Shown here in pieces: positions 1-13,092 of a stretch of 64,000 nucleotides of DNA (position 1 is its first letter; the number at the start of each line of letters is the position of its first letter). The notes under the pieces are model-generated. The model saw only the letters and a list, made by a program, of their open reading frames with translations, searched no databases and was not told the origin of the DNA. The stretch spans positions 165,903,104-165,967,103 of the forward strand of contig NC_073693.1 of assembly GCF_029784155.1 (NCBI RefSeq), in the 5' to 3' direction. The stretch is from Uranotaenia lowii. Its lineage: Eukaryota; Arthropoda; Insecta; Diptera; Culicidae. Made by a program: the position numbers and the translations under genes.

Positions 1-82
1 CGGGTATGGATTTGTTCGATCCCAACAAGCTGCAGTATTGGAAATGCTCAAACTTAATTAAAAATGTCAATTGTACAACATT
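1..82 (+). CDS. Tentative upstream exon of the WD40-repeat gene (partial, open at 5' end)
   Basis: Reading from base 3 gives GMDLFDPNKLQYWKCSNL and continues open to a strong donor, GTAAGT, at base 83. That cut leaves two bases of a codon (TT). The next exon, starting at 3688, supplies one base (C) and makes TTC, Phe, so the phases match. Among the AG dinucleotides in the open part of the next exon, only the one at 3686-3687 has the right phase. The codons look like host coding sequence. It would encode part of the protein just before the WD40 repeats. I cannot tie the residues to a named domain, and only 82 bases are visible, so this could be chance. Phase compatibility and the donor are the whole case. 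Confidence 0.38.
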
Positions 83-336
83 GTAAGTTTATGTTTGTTC
101 CCAATTCAAATGTGGAGAAAAAAAGACAAATCATCCTGATATTAGTTTCTTTTTTTTCACAATCATGGCAAATGGTGACTCTAAATTTCTGTGATCCTGA
201 TTTATTTCTAGTAAATGATAGAAAATTTTATGTGGAACATTTCATCAGAACTTTTCAAGACACTAAAATCAATTACCTTCTTTGGTAAAAAAGCAATATT
301 TTTGGAAGAAGAACAGAGAATCTGGCAGGGCTGCTA

Positions 337-1608
337 CTTGACGTATTTCTTTCAATTTTGCACTTAAAAAACCTGAACACACCTAATTTTGTAGATGTGT
401 GTGTGTGTGTAGAATGTTGCTCCTATTTTCATTTTGGAATTTACTATTCAGTTGCCAAAATGCCGTCCAAGGAAGAAGAGCAGCGTTTCAAAATTTTGCT
501 CGCGCATCGCGAAAATCCGAGCTACTCGCACGCAAAGCTGGCAAAATCGCTAAAAGTTACCAAATCAACCGTTACAAATGTAATTAAAGTGTTTGGGGAA
601 CGTTTGTCGACAGCCAGGAAGTCTGGATCGGGGGGAATCGAAAACCGGAAGCCGCTGAGATGACAAAGACAGTTGCTGGTAGTTTCAAGCGAAACCCTAA
701 CCTCTCTCTCCGAAATGCCGCAAATAAGCTGGGTGTATCGTCTACAGCCAGCCGTGCATCGAGCCAAAAAACAAGCCGAAATATCGACTTACAAGAAGGT
801 AGTGACTCCAAATCGCAATGATAAACAAAACACGATGGCCAAAGCGCGATCCCGGAGGCTGTACACAACGATGCTGACGAAGTTTGACTGCGTGGTAATG
901 GACGACGGAACCTACGTCAAAGCCGACTACAAGCAGCTTCCGGGACAGGAGTTTTATACGGCAAAAGGAAGGGGAAAGGTAGCAGATATTTTCAAGCACA
1001 TGAAACTGTCAAAGTTCGCGAAGAAATATCTGGTTTATAAAGCCATCTGCACCTGTGGCTTGAAAAGCAGCATTTTCATAGCTTCCGGGACTGTCAACCC
1101 AGAAATTTACGTGAATGAGTGTTTGAATAAACGTCTGCTGCCTTTCCTGAAGAAACACGGTTATTTCGTACTGTTTTGGCCGGATTTGGCATCTTGCCAT
1201 TACGGTAAAAAGGCCATAGAGTGGTACGCCACCAACAACGTGCAGGTGGTTCCCAAGGACAAGAACCCTCCCAACACGCCAGAGCTCCGCCCAATTGAGA
1301 AATGCTGGGCTATTGTCAAGCGGAACCTAAAGAAGACCAAAAAACTGCTAAGGACGAGCAGCAGGTCAAGGCAAACTGGCTTTCTGCGGCGAAGAAGGTG
1401 GACAAGGTGGCTGTACACAATCTGATGGCAGGGGTTAAGCGTAAGGCCCGGCAATTCGGATTTGGAAAAGCGGAAGCCTAACTGAATATTTTTCCTGAAT
1501 TTTATACTAATTAAACTTGAAAAAGAAATTTGATTTGTTTTTTTAAATAAACGATTTCATCGATTTACACGCGTTTTTTCTTAACCAAATTTTGACCGTA
1601 TCACCCTT
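337..1608 (+). mobile_element. ITmD37E-type Tc1/mariner, 5'-truncated copy
   Basis: The 3' end carries the family terminal repeat (AAGGGTGATACGGTCAAAAT in reverse complement) followed by TA at 1609-1610. The left end starts inside the subterminal sequence (CTTGACGTATTTCTTTC) without its terminal repeat, so the copy is cut at its 5' side. Three other copies in this window (15200, 29244 and 60110) allow the ends to be recognised. The body encodes a broken transposase in + orientation. Confidence 0.85.
460..1425 (+). pseudogene. ITmD37E transposase, frameshifted relic
   Basis: In an intact element this protein cuts and pastes the transposon at TA dinucleotides. The start at 460 (MPSKEEEQRFKILLAHREN) opens a helix-turn-helix region. 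The frame is lost near 635, where a G-rich stretch has an extra base compared with the other copies, and it shifts again before about 750. Downstream the catalytic region is readable: first Asp in VVMDDGTY, second in FWPDLASCH, and Glu in ELRPIEKC. There are 37 residues between the second Asp and the Glu, which is the DD37E signature. The C-terminal end degenerates into an arginine-rich tail by another frame change. It is not expected to make active enzyme. Confidence 0.85.
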
Positions 1609-3687
1609 TATTATCTCGCTTCTCCTACCGCTTTGCCTTTTTCAGCAAAGTTATGGCCAGAGGGTTTTCCAGTAATCTCTACTTACTGGAATTTCATTTG
1701 TATCACGTGAGAACAAAATGTTCAAGAAAAACAAAAAAAAGTGACATTCTCCGAAATATTTTTCGCGTTTTTCCATACAAATTTTCAAATTAACACTAGA
1801 AAGACCGCACCATTAAAAATGTCTTTTTTGTCCCTTTGTTTGTTGAATATCTTTTAAATACTTCATTTTAAAAAATCGCAAAAAATACGATTTTTCATGC
1901 ATTTTGAATCTCTACACACCTGTTTTTTTTTATTTCTCTGGCTCTTTTAATAAGCGAAATAAATTTCCCCATGGACACTCGGACCGTGACCAGTCAAATT
2001 GACTGGTAAAATTCGCAACCCTATAACTCAAACAAGATATTTTTTTCGCTTTTTTTAGTTTTATTCGCAATCTTCATTCAAAACAATGATCCCTAGATTT
2101 ATTTATGGTGGGCAGAAGTGTGTCACTCGTTATAAAATTATTAATTTTCGAAGCGAAGTCTTGAAGATTTGTGGAAAAAAAAATCTTGGATTGACCGCTG
2201 TGTGGCGCTTTAAGCACTTGATTCCCAATTTTATTGGTCTGGTTTGTTGCTCAACTGTAATCAAACTTTATGTCGAAATTTCTTCGAATTTTGTGAAAGT
2301 TTTGTTAGATTTGATACATGCCCTTTGAGTAATTTGAGTAATATTAGGTTATAATTTTCTTTTATACTAAACTAGTATGAGAAAAATAGTCATGAATTTT
2401 GTATTCAGTTATTCATATTTGAAAACATTAGTTATGAAACTGAATAATTTAAATGATATTTCAACATGGGTGCACGGAATGGCTGCTAATCTCCCGAAGT
2501 ATATTATATAGAGTAAAATAGTTCTCAACTTTCTTTAGAATTCAAAATATTTTGAGTGAGATGTTGGGAATCGAGAATATTTAAATCATTTTAAATGTCA
2601 TTTGATATACATGAAGATAAACAGTAAATACTAGAAAAAATACTTAAAAAATGGGATGAGATCGCAGCAACCTACCGTTGTGAAATGACGTTTTTTAATA
2701 AGCTTATGGAAATTTGCCGAAAATTTAAAACTTGTCCTCGATTAAGTTTTAAATGAGTGGGTGTGGTGGACCAAATTTAAGAATAGTAAGAGGATCACTA
2801 GTGACAAGATTGAAACCTCTTGGCTTGGTTCTGATGGTGATGGTGGTACGGCAGTTTGAAATGAGATGTTATCGGGATCGAGGTATGGCGATGGAACCAG
2901 CACTTACTTACATTCAGATATTAAAAAGATAATTAACGAAATCAGTTATACTTTAGTTTTACTGTTCTCAATTGGATTTTTTATCATGCGATTAAAAGAA
3001 TTTGTTTTTAATGATTTGGATTAGCTGGACCAAAAATAAATTAGATTCTTCTAGTGATGATTAATTGTAAAAACAAAATACAGGCAATTCGCCTCTTCAT
3101 TTATTCTCCAGTGATGTTTTAAAAAATCATTAAAAAAATAATTTATTGTTCCAAGATAAACATTTTATCAGTTATTCAGTTTTATTTGTTGAATATTGAA
3201 CTTCTGGTAGCATTTTTAAATTTTGATAATTGCAACGATTTAAAAAGAAAACATCATGTTTTTAAGCTTTTATACAAAAATTAGAAGAGAAAGGCTTTGC
3301 AATCTCATTCTCTTCATATACAATCATTCGAGGTTTAGACAGGGATGAGTTCAAATTTTGAATTATAGAATTTTGAATTAATGGTTACTTTTAAAGTTTT
3401 GTTTTTTTTACGCAGTTGAACATTGTCAAAAAACAAGTTTTAAAATAATTGGTAAAATTAAAAATCAATTTCTACCATGAGAAATGATTTTTTTTTATAA
3501 AAATAAGAAACTTGAATATAAATTCGCAGACGTATACACGGTTTCTATAGCTGGGGATACTGACTTATCATTTTTTTTCAGAGTTTCATTTTTTTTAAAG
3601 GGAGAGCATGAGTTTTGTGTATTGAGAATAAATTGCTAATCCCAAGCTGCATTCTTTTGGCCCTTGCACAAAAATGATGGTCTCGAG

Positions 3688-3836
3688 CAATCACGGAGTA
3701 GAAACCATTGGCGATGTGGAACTAGTTCTACTTAAGCAAAAATGGCTCGAAATGTACCGTCAACCGGGGCAACATGCAACAATTTTCAACTTCAATGGCG
3801 AAGAAAAGAGTGTTAATCTGCTGCATACATTTAGGG
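3688..3836 (+). CDS. WD40-repeat protein exon (NWD-like), start of the propeller
   Basis: This exon encodes NHGVETIGDVELVLLKQKWL followed by a stretch ending in NLLHTFR. It stops at a donor GTAAGA (3837) after one base of a Gly codon, which exon 8536-8653 completes, giving LHTFR-GHSGPVTY across the junction. That GH is the start of a canonical WD40 repeat. An ATG at 3674 lies just upstream in frame, so a first exon starting there is possible. The in-frame stop upstream is at 3629. I prefer the acceptor at 3686-3687 because it fits the donor at 83. The 3' boundary is much more certain than the 5' one. Confidence 0.78.
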
Positions 3837-4369
3837 GTAAGAAACACTACAAAATATTCTATTATCTTAAATCATGTAAATCAATCTTAGGATGGATGAA
3901 ATTTTAATGTTAACAAACGCATAATGCAAAACAATCATATCCCAGCACATGGAAACACGATTTATGAGATTTAGTTCTGATTTGCATTTTGTTGCATTTT
4001 GCCCCAGACGGCTAACTGAATTATAAAATATTTATTTAAAAAAATTAAATGTTAGTCCGTAAAATATTTATATACCATCATTCAATTACCATACCACCAT
4101 ACCATTCAATTACCATCTTATCAGATAAATATACGATTGAAAATACCCGTATAATAATAACAAATAAGTTAATATATAATTTCAAGATATGATAGAAACT
4201 TTTTTATCCAGAAATAGATAAAACGGAGCTATAAATAAAAATTGTTGATTTAAAATTCATGTTGAGACACGGTTTAGAGTTTGGTATAGTGTTTATTTTA
4301 TTTTCATAGTAATCCGTCTCACAATATAACTTGGCGAACATAATTCCTAAAATTCAACCGTTCTTAATT

Positions 4370-4774
4370 TTTTTTTCTATAAGTAGAGCAATTCACCATG
4401 GGTGCACGGTTTCACTGACATTCATCCAAAATAAACTTTTTTGCATGCTAAAGACAAATAATAACGGCATTTATAGATTCCAAAGAAAATTTGTGTTATA
4501 TACATGGTTCTTTACTATGGGTGTACGGATTCACTGCATTCTAAGTTTGGTATAGTTAAGATTAGTCAAAATACTTTTTCAAAAAAATGCAATATTCGAT
4601 GAAAATGTGGTAAATCCGTGCACCCATAGTGAAAAACCATGTATATATCACAAATTTTCTCTGGAATCTATAAATGCCGTTATTATTTATCTTTAGCATG
4701 CAACAAAATTGATTTTGGATGAATGGCAGTGAATCCGTGCACACATGGTACATTGCTCTACTTATAGAAAAATT
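4370..4774. repeat. Foldback (hairpin) repeat of about 400 bp
   Basis: The two halves are inverted copies. The left arm (about 4373-4545) starts TTTTTCTATAAGTAGAGCAA and the right arm ends with its complement near 4773. The arms are about 165 bp and differ by scattered substitutions. The spacer is about 60-80 bp. It contains repeated ATGGGTGCACGG motifs, pointing right in the left arm (4398, 4517) and left in the right arm (4616, 4735). No protein is encoded. It is probably a miniature foldback transposon. Confidence 0.8.
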
Positions 4775-6146
4775 ATGATATCAATGTATAATATCATGTA
4801 TGATTTACAAGCAACATGTTGATAAAACTTCAGAGCGGTGGGTGCTAGAAAATATCTACCACGACACAACTGAAGTGAAACCTTGCACCCATGGTCAAAA
4901 CCCACAATTATTTAACATAACTTTCTAGAAGGATTGATAATGTATTGTGGCCCCTCAAACTAAAACCCGGCCACTATAAGACTTCTTCCGTGACGCGAAA
5001 CTCAAAAACTTCGCCGAATCTCCCGAATAATAATCAATTGTATAATCAAACCGCCGACTTCGACCGTTCACTTACCCGGTTAAGGTTTGACTAATCCTCC
5101 TCTTGATCTTCTCCTTTCTTCCTTCCTTTCCTTTTTCTTCTTTAACTTCTTTAACGACTTAGGGTGGTTCGTTTAAGTGTTTGAATTTTTTGATAATTAT
5201 TTGAAATATTCAATTTATGATATACACGCAATTGTCAACTATGCCAAAATGAGGTGATTCCGTGCACTCATGATGAAAAAATATTTCCATTTTATAACAA
5301 AAATATTATCGAGTAAGTCAAACAATAATATCAAAAGAAAAAAAGTTAAAAATATTATATTATGAAAAATTACCCCTTTACTAGTCATTTTGACTGGTCA
5401 CGGTGCGAATAGGTATATTCAATTGGCCGGTCCTTCTAGTATTTAATTTTGGACAAAGCTTAGAAAAAATCATTCATTCCACCGTAGAATTCGTAAGATT
5501 TTTGATGAGAAAAAAATATTTCAAAAACACAACTTCCGAAAATATATTTTTTTATCAAAAAATTATGAAGAATCGATGAATTATTTATTGTAGGGTAAGC
5601 ATTCCAGATTTCCCAGATTTTTTGGACATGTCCAGGTTTACAAAGTAAAGTGGACTGATAAAGCAATCAACAGTTGTCAGAAAATTGTTAAAAAAAAACT
5701 ATTTTGCGAAGTCTATTGTCCAAATTGCGATTTACATTTCAAAGAAACTGAAAATTCAAATAGTGATCAGTTTTCTTAATAAGGTGTCGGTACCCAAGCT
5801 TTATCTAAATTATTGTTATCGGTAGCTTTAAAAACGGTACGAAATCTACTGACGTGTTCGATGAAAAAGAAAAACTCAAAGGTTTTTTCTCACTTTCTTC
5901 TTGAATTTTCTTTGAATGATCCAGTGATTGAAATCCTCACCAATTTTCTCATCAGAGGCATTCAAAATACACACTTTGAGGCCTCGCATAGCTATACAGG
6001 AGACGATACATATACATTCATTCAAACCTCCCCCCATGAGGAGGATCTGCTCTGAGAGACACTATCCGTTTGCTGCCCGAACCAACTCTCTCAACGTTCG
6101 GTTGCTACATGATGCATGAAGAAGACGAGGCACACATACTCATTTA
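4775..6146. other. Intronic sequence without a recognised gene
   Basis: Two further copies of the GTGCAC-centred motif occur at 4881 and 5260, both on the minus strand. A right-hand TTAA terminus ends at 5446. The rest is AT-rich with only short chance reading frames. I see no exon here. Confidence 0.6.
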
Positions 6147-7190
6147 GGGGAGATGAGGGCATAACGAGCACCCGAGGCATAATGAGAACTACGCTTTTCT
6201 ACGAAAGTGCGTATTTTTTTAAATAAATTTTCATGAGGATTTGTTTCGTACTTCCTATAGTATTAATTTTTCACAAAAAAGGAATCTCCTTATCATCTTT
6301 ACAGAGATATTTAAAAAAACTAGCTTGGTTCTCAAGTTACGAAAATATTATAATTTTTGAGCACCACGAAATAAGCTCTTATGATCTTAAAATAACCTTG
6401 ATCTATAATGTACGCACTGCAACATGATGTACACATTGTTTCTCAATTTTTACCATCAACAAATTTTTGATTTTTCACTTTTATCAATTTTAAAACACGT
6501 TTTTACTTAAATTTGTTGACTAGAGGCATATAGAGCACCATATTATCGAGGCATAATGAGCATTTTCTGCCGTAGAATCTAGCAGCGAATTAAAATTGAT
6601 TTATAGCGCCACACCTTGGCTAGTTTTCATCCGACAATTTAGCCTATTGGTAAGGTGTCGGAGAGGTAATCAAAAGACTAGAGTTAGATTTCTGTTCGAG
6701 GTGATTTTTTTCCATTCACAATTCATGATCGATTTTTTTTTATTGTTACATTATACGGCTAGTAGCATCATCCTCCGAACAAAGCACTTAATGTATGAGC
6801 GTGCGTGAATTGTTTGTATTCTACAAACAGACCTAGATTATTTTGTTATTGCTTTGTTTGATGAATCTACGACTTACCTGACTTCATCGAATTGAATTCG
6901 CTGCTAGATTCCCCGGCAAAAACGCACATCTTGCTTTGATTAATGGTGCTCATACTGCCTCAGGGGGGGTTCTCATTATGCCTCCACAGTGGCTGGTTTT
7001 CAGCTTTTTGCAAAAAATTTTAAAATGCATTTTTTAACGTTTTCATCTAGTTTTTCACGTTTCAGCCCGTTAGGGAATAGGCTTTTCAAGTATCTGAACA
7101 CGAAACAATAATGTAACCTCCATATTATAGCTATTTTCTATGGTTAAATAACCGTTTTCCTTAAGGTGGCCATTATGCCCCCATCTCCCC
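6147..7190. mobile_element. TA-flanked miniature inverted-repeat element
   Basis: The ends read GGGGAGATGAGGGCATAA (left) and its near complement TTATGCCCCCATCTCCCC (right), with TA directly outside at 6145-6146 and 7191-7192. The motif GCATAATGAGCAC and variants recur inside both arms, pointing inward, as expected for repeated transposase-binding sites. The inverted match resumes deeper, at AATCTAGCAGCGAATT (6576) and its exact complement (6895-6910). No transposase is encoded, so it would depend on enzyme supplied elsewhere. Confidence 0.8.
6592..6894 (+). repeat. Loop of the miniature element with a tRNA-like (SINE-like) stretch
   Basis: Between the inner inverted arms lies a segment with TAGCCTATTGGTAAGGTGTC (A-box-like, about 6640) and TGTTCGAGGTGA (B-box-like, about 6695), spaced as in tRNA-derived promoters. 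This suggests a degraded SINE inserted in the loop. The match to the box consensus is partial and I see no clear target duplication. Confidence 0.4.
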
Positions 7191-7192
7191 TA

Positions 7193-8535
7193 CGTTGTTG
7201 AATTTGAATAACTCCAGCCTCTTCAACCTCGCCGCAAAGGTTGAGGCAACAACAAAAACAACCGAACTTATTGCGTTGCACGGCCCGCAACGTATAGTGC
7301 AAAGAGGGGGGAGGAAAAAGAAACGAAAAAACTAGCTGCCTGCGTGCGGTTGCTGTGCAATAATAGCAATAGCAGAAAAACGTCGGGTATTCGATCCAGG
7401 CACAAACGAGGAGACTCGGGTTTGCTCTGCCTTTTGAATTCGGTTCCCTCAAGAATGTAACAGGAGATGAGTGAGAGCCATTCGTTTGGTTTTTTGGATT
7501 CGCTGCCTCGAATGTATACTGCTTCTTGAAGGCGGGCCATGTGAGAGCGTATGCATCATCGGTTTTGTCGTTTTCGCTGCCTCAAAGCAACCTTTGTTTC
7601 CGAGTGAAGCAGTGAGCGAGAGAAGGTTGATCAATTCATGCTCAGCAAAATTCAATCACTGGAATGATCACTGGATTCTGGTTAGATTTTGCATTGGAAA
7701 ATTCGAAATCAAATGTCTATATTCTATTTGAAAAAAAAAAAAATCCTAATTTGTCTATATTCTATTTTGGAAAAAAAGTCTTAATTTGATTAGCCTGCGG
7801 GAAAAGTTCTGCAATATTTATTTTAGTGGGGGGGAGGGGTAGGAGGGTGTGACTTATATTACTGTGAAATTACTTACAAATATTTAAAAAAAATTCCTGT
7901 TGATTTCAAAAAACATTCTTACCCTATCATAAAATTGCATTTTTATATTTGCACACTTTTTTCAGTCATGTATTGATCTATTATTTTTACCACAGAAGCA
8001 AAACTTTCACAAAATCATGATATTTTTCACAAATTCATCAGGAAAAACCAATTGGAATCTGGTTGGAACTTTTTCATGAGTAGGCATCACGAAGAATCCG
8101 ACTTTTTCAATTCGGTTTTAACATAAATTTCTATGTTACTTTTAATTTGTCGGCCTTAGCAGTGAAAAGTGGTGTCCTTTTTAGTAGGGATAGGGATGTT
8201 AATTATGTTCAGTTAGCCTTGTTTTATTGGTTTTATTCCAAATTTATTTGCATACGTATTTTAAAGTGAAATGATATAAAAAAAAACTTCAAAGTTTGGT
8301 ATTTATATTTCATGCACTATCTAATTTTAAAAAAAAGTGAAATTTCATTAGATTAGCCAGCAAGCTTAAATCCGCTTTCTGCATAGCTTTAATACGGGTC
8401 CTGAATTATTACTCGGACAGATAGTGCTGCTAATGGTTTTCCCCCACCAGTAGGACCACCGACTAAATGCCAAGAGAAATTAATCGTACCCAACTTTAAT
8501 CTCCACTCTCTACTCTCTTTCAAATTTTCTTGCAG
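7193..8535. other. Intronic sequence without a recognised gene
   Basis: The first 500 bases are less AT-rich and contain a small hairpin around 7222-7250. The remainder is AT-rich with homopolymer runs. The last bases (TTTCTTGCAG, 8526-8535) form a good splice acceptor for the following exon. No other coding signal is visible. Confidence 0.6.
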
Positions 8536-8653
8536 GCCACAGCGGTCCGGTTACGTATATGAAAGTGCAATCCCAGTACCTGCTCACAGCATCCGACGAC
8601 ACTTCCGTTATCGTGTGGGACATGCAGACCCTGGCCATGAAGCTGAGACTATG
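8536..8653 (+). CDS. WD40-repeat protein exon (NWD-like), first full WD repeat
   Basis: Joined to the Gly base from the previous exon, it reads GHSGPVTYMKVQSQYLLTAS, then DDTSVIVWDMQ and TLAMKLRL. This is a complete WD40 blade: GH near its start, the S-D-D turn, and a terminal WD about 26 residues later. The acceptor TTTCTTGCAG and donor GTAATG (8654) are convincing. The exon ends with two bases of a codon (TG), completed as Cys by the first base of the exon at 35654. WD40 propellers are protein-binding scaffolds. In NWD-type proteins they follow a NACHT ATPase domain, which would lie upstream of this window. Confidence 0.88.
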
Positions 8654-9997
8654 GTAATGTAACTTTCTCGGTTTAGCTTAACTATGTAGTAGCAGTGCTT
8701 TAAGGCAGCCCGAAGTGTTAACTTTTGCAGTTACTGTTGGAAGGATGCTTTTGTTGACTGGAATATGAATGAGCGGAACAAGAAGCTTCCAATGCATTTT
8801 AAAAGTTAAACACAAAGCTATAAGCAGTTGATACAGCATTTAAAACTAACAATTAAGTCATCAAAACGGTAAACGAACTGACGTGACTTGTGCCCATTGC
8901 TTATTGTTTCGCGATAAATTAGCTCAAATCATGATAGCAGCACAAGCACTTTGAATTAACAGTTTACCTTAATTGGGATAACCCATTTCAGCCACTCACT
9001 CGATAGATTTGTAACGACTGTGGTAGAGACAAGACTTGTTGAAACAAAATGTCTACTCCGGATACCGCCCAATTAAACACGCCAAAACATCGCATTGTAA
9101 ACCAGTGCAGTGAGCATATTGCATCCGACAACAGGAAGCAATATGTCCGATGGCCACCCCCAAACCCACAACACAGCCCACCGCAGGGCACTTCACTTCA
9201 CTTCACTGGTTCACTGATGGGACAAGAGGGTGGTATTCGGTGCACATGCCTCTTGTCTTGCTTTCTATCTGTCCAATTGTGTTTTGTGTTTCCCAGTGAA
9301 AGTTCAGCTCGCTTTCACGAGGATGCACGTTATTATCGTCATCACATGCAATGAGACTCCCTATCGTGCACAGAAAAGTGCACTACGTTTGCATTTTACG
9401 GAAATGGAGAGCTTCTGTTGCTGCCTCGACTGCTGAATTGGTATAGATTGGGTACGGGTAGGAATTACGTCATGAAAATGACATTTTTTATTTCCACCGT
9501 TGAAGTTTTTTCTGTTATACAGGCGAATGTTTTTGGTGGCTCCAGAGAGCAACGGAAAAATAGATAGGTACCTTCTCGGGTACACCATGTGTTAGCGGTA
9601 GATGTTCGGGGCTTGATCCGTTGTTGTACACATTCTACATATCCACTGGTAATCGACGATTGTCGACAAATTTACAACTGACAAATCGTGCGAGAGATCA
9701 TGTTAAGCCGAGCATGATTGATTATCAGATCAGCAAGACAAAGTAGTGCCACAAGTTTCTTGCACTGGACAGCGTGCATATTTTCTGCGGGGAAAATTCA
9801 CTATGTTAATAAAAGAATCTGCTGATTATAAATAAGCCAACATGTTTTTGTTACTCCACGAACAAATCTTATTTCAAAACAACCTTCCACATTTTTTTCT
9901 CAAATCAACGTTGTTTGCCGAACGGAACGTTTAATTTTCCATTCAAAAATAAATGCACTCATCAGTCAAACAAAACTTCATCGATCGTCAACATAAA

Positions 9998-11882
<1,885 letters not shown>

Positions 11883-12377
11883 TCCAATTGATCAAAACAT
11901 TTTTCAGTTAGTGCACTGTCAGTTAAAAGTTTGATAAATTTAACGAAAAAATAGAGCAGCTTGTTTTCTTTTCTAAACCATTGCTGGAGGTGTCATTTTT
12001 CGCAAACTTAAGCACTCTATTTTACGAAGAGAAATCACCGTGATTTTGTTTTTATGAAATTAACTTGCAGCTTTATCGGTGAAGGTTGAAGAGTTGAAAT
12101 GAAATACGGATAGAAGATCAGAAGAAAATTCTAAGGTGGTGAAAAGAGCGGAGAGCATTTGGAATAGAAGCTTGACCACATACTAAATCCTTTGTCCCGC
12201 ACCAATTAACTGTATTGAAGAAGTAGAACCCAATAGAGAAGGCACTACATTTTTCGATACAGTTAATTATGAATGGTTCAACCGCTCTTTGAGTGCACAT
12301 GTGCTCTATTTTTGCGTTCAATTTATCAAACTTATAACTGACAGTGCACTAACTGTAAAATGTTTCCATCAATTGGA
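11883..12377. repeat. Foldback repeat with arms of about 75 bp
   Basis: The left arm (from 11883: TCCAATTGATCAAAACATTT, then CAGTTAGTGCACTGTCAGTT) is matched in inverse orientation at about 12300-12377 (AACTGACAGTGCACTAACTG, then CATCAATTGGA). The match extends inward through TTGATAAATT and AAAATAGAGCA. The spacer is roughly 350 bp and has no coding potential. It looks like a miniature inverted-repeat element. Confidence 0.7.
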
Positions 12378-13092
12378 TTGTTGAGTTGGATTGTTGAGTA
12401 TATGAATCCATTCAAAAGAATATCAAATATCTATGGAGTCTTAACACGATCGTCGCCATGGGACCCATTTTCGTGTGACGGGTGTATTTTCTGGCAGGCC
12501 CCGTCACATCAAAAACGTGTGACGCTCTCTTACTCAAGTTAGTCGCTCAGTTAGGCCACACGTGAGCATAAACATCATTTTGGAAGCTGAAGGCACATTC
12601 TTTACAGAACTTTCCGTTTAAGAGATCAAATTCGAAAATGCAATGAATGCAAGAAGAAATTGAATTGCCAAAGCAGATTCAGAACTGAGGCAAATTTATG
12701 AATAGAAGGAATTATTTTAAATTTTAATTTTAAAAATTTCGATTTTGGACTTTATTCTTCAATCTGCCGTTTTGAATTGCTTGAAATTGCATCTATTTTT
12801 TCAATATTGTTTTTACTGGACATGCCGTTGATTTGAATCTGAATCCGAACGTCGAATGATAATCTAAAATAAAATAAATCCCCAAAACGATTAACCACTT
12901 ACTTGAAGTGGCTCTAGATAAAAATAAATATTTATCTGGCTGTATAGAGAGAATTTACAATAATCAACCCTTGCTGCAAAAAAAACTTTTCAAAATGTAA
13001 ATTAGCAAAGAATGAAGTGTGGTATAAGTTGTCAAATAAAAGATACATGATTATTTTCGTTGGGAACTTCGTACTTGAGAAATTATCATCAA
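12378..13092. other. Intronic sequence without a recognised gene
   Basis: A short GC-richer patch near 12440-12570 has several GTGTGAC/GTCACA motifs. Otherwise it is AT-rich, with no coding signal. Confidence 0.5.

Larger units (their letters stand above)
83..3687 (+). other. Intron 1 of the WD40 gene (if exon 1-82 is real)
   Basis: The interval holds a 5'-truncated ITmD37E mariner (337-1608) and one TTAA-type terminus at 1790. From about 2040 to 3687 I see only AT-rich sequence with no convincing reading frame. The acceptor proposed at 3686-3687 has a weak polypyrimidine tract. An alternative acceptor at 3645-3646 would also leave the downstream frame open but does not fit the phase of exon 1-82. 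Confidence 0.35.
1790..5446. mobile_element. Convergent TTAA-type terminal sequences surrounding a host exon
   Basis: At 1790 the sequence reads TTAA then CACTAGAAAGACCG. At 5446, read from the other strand, it is TTAA then ATACTAGAAGGACCG. Both sides carry a subterminal palindrome of the form ACCAGTCAAATTGACTGGT (about 1989-2007 and 5380-5400), with ACCGTG next to it. These look like the two ends of one element or of two related piggyBac-like or miniature elements in opposite orientation. The interior includes the phase-matched host exon 3688-3836, so two separate truncated copies are more likely than a single element. Confidence 0.45.

Noticed and set aside
3674..3907. Translation start at ATG 3674 for the WD40 gene
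   Set aside because: It is possible but not preferred. The protein begins mid-family without its expected N-terminal domains, and a phase-compatible upstream donor exists at 83.
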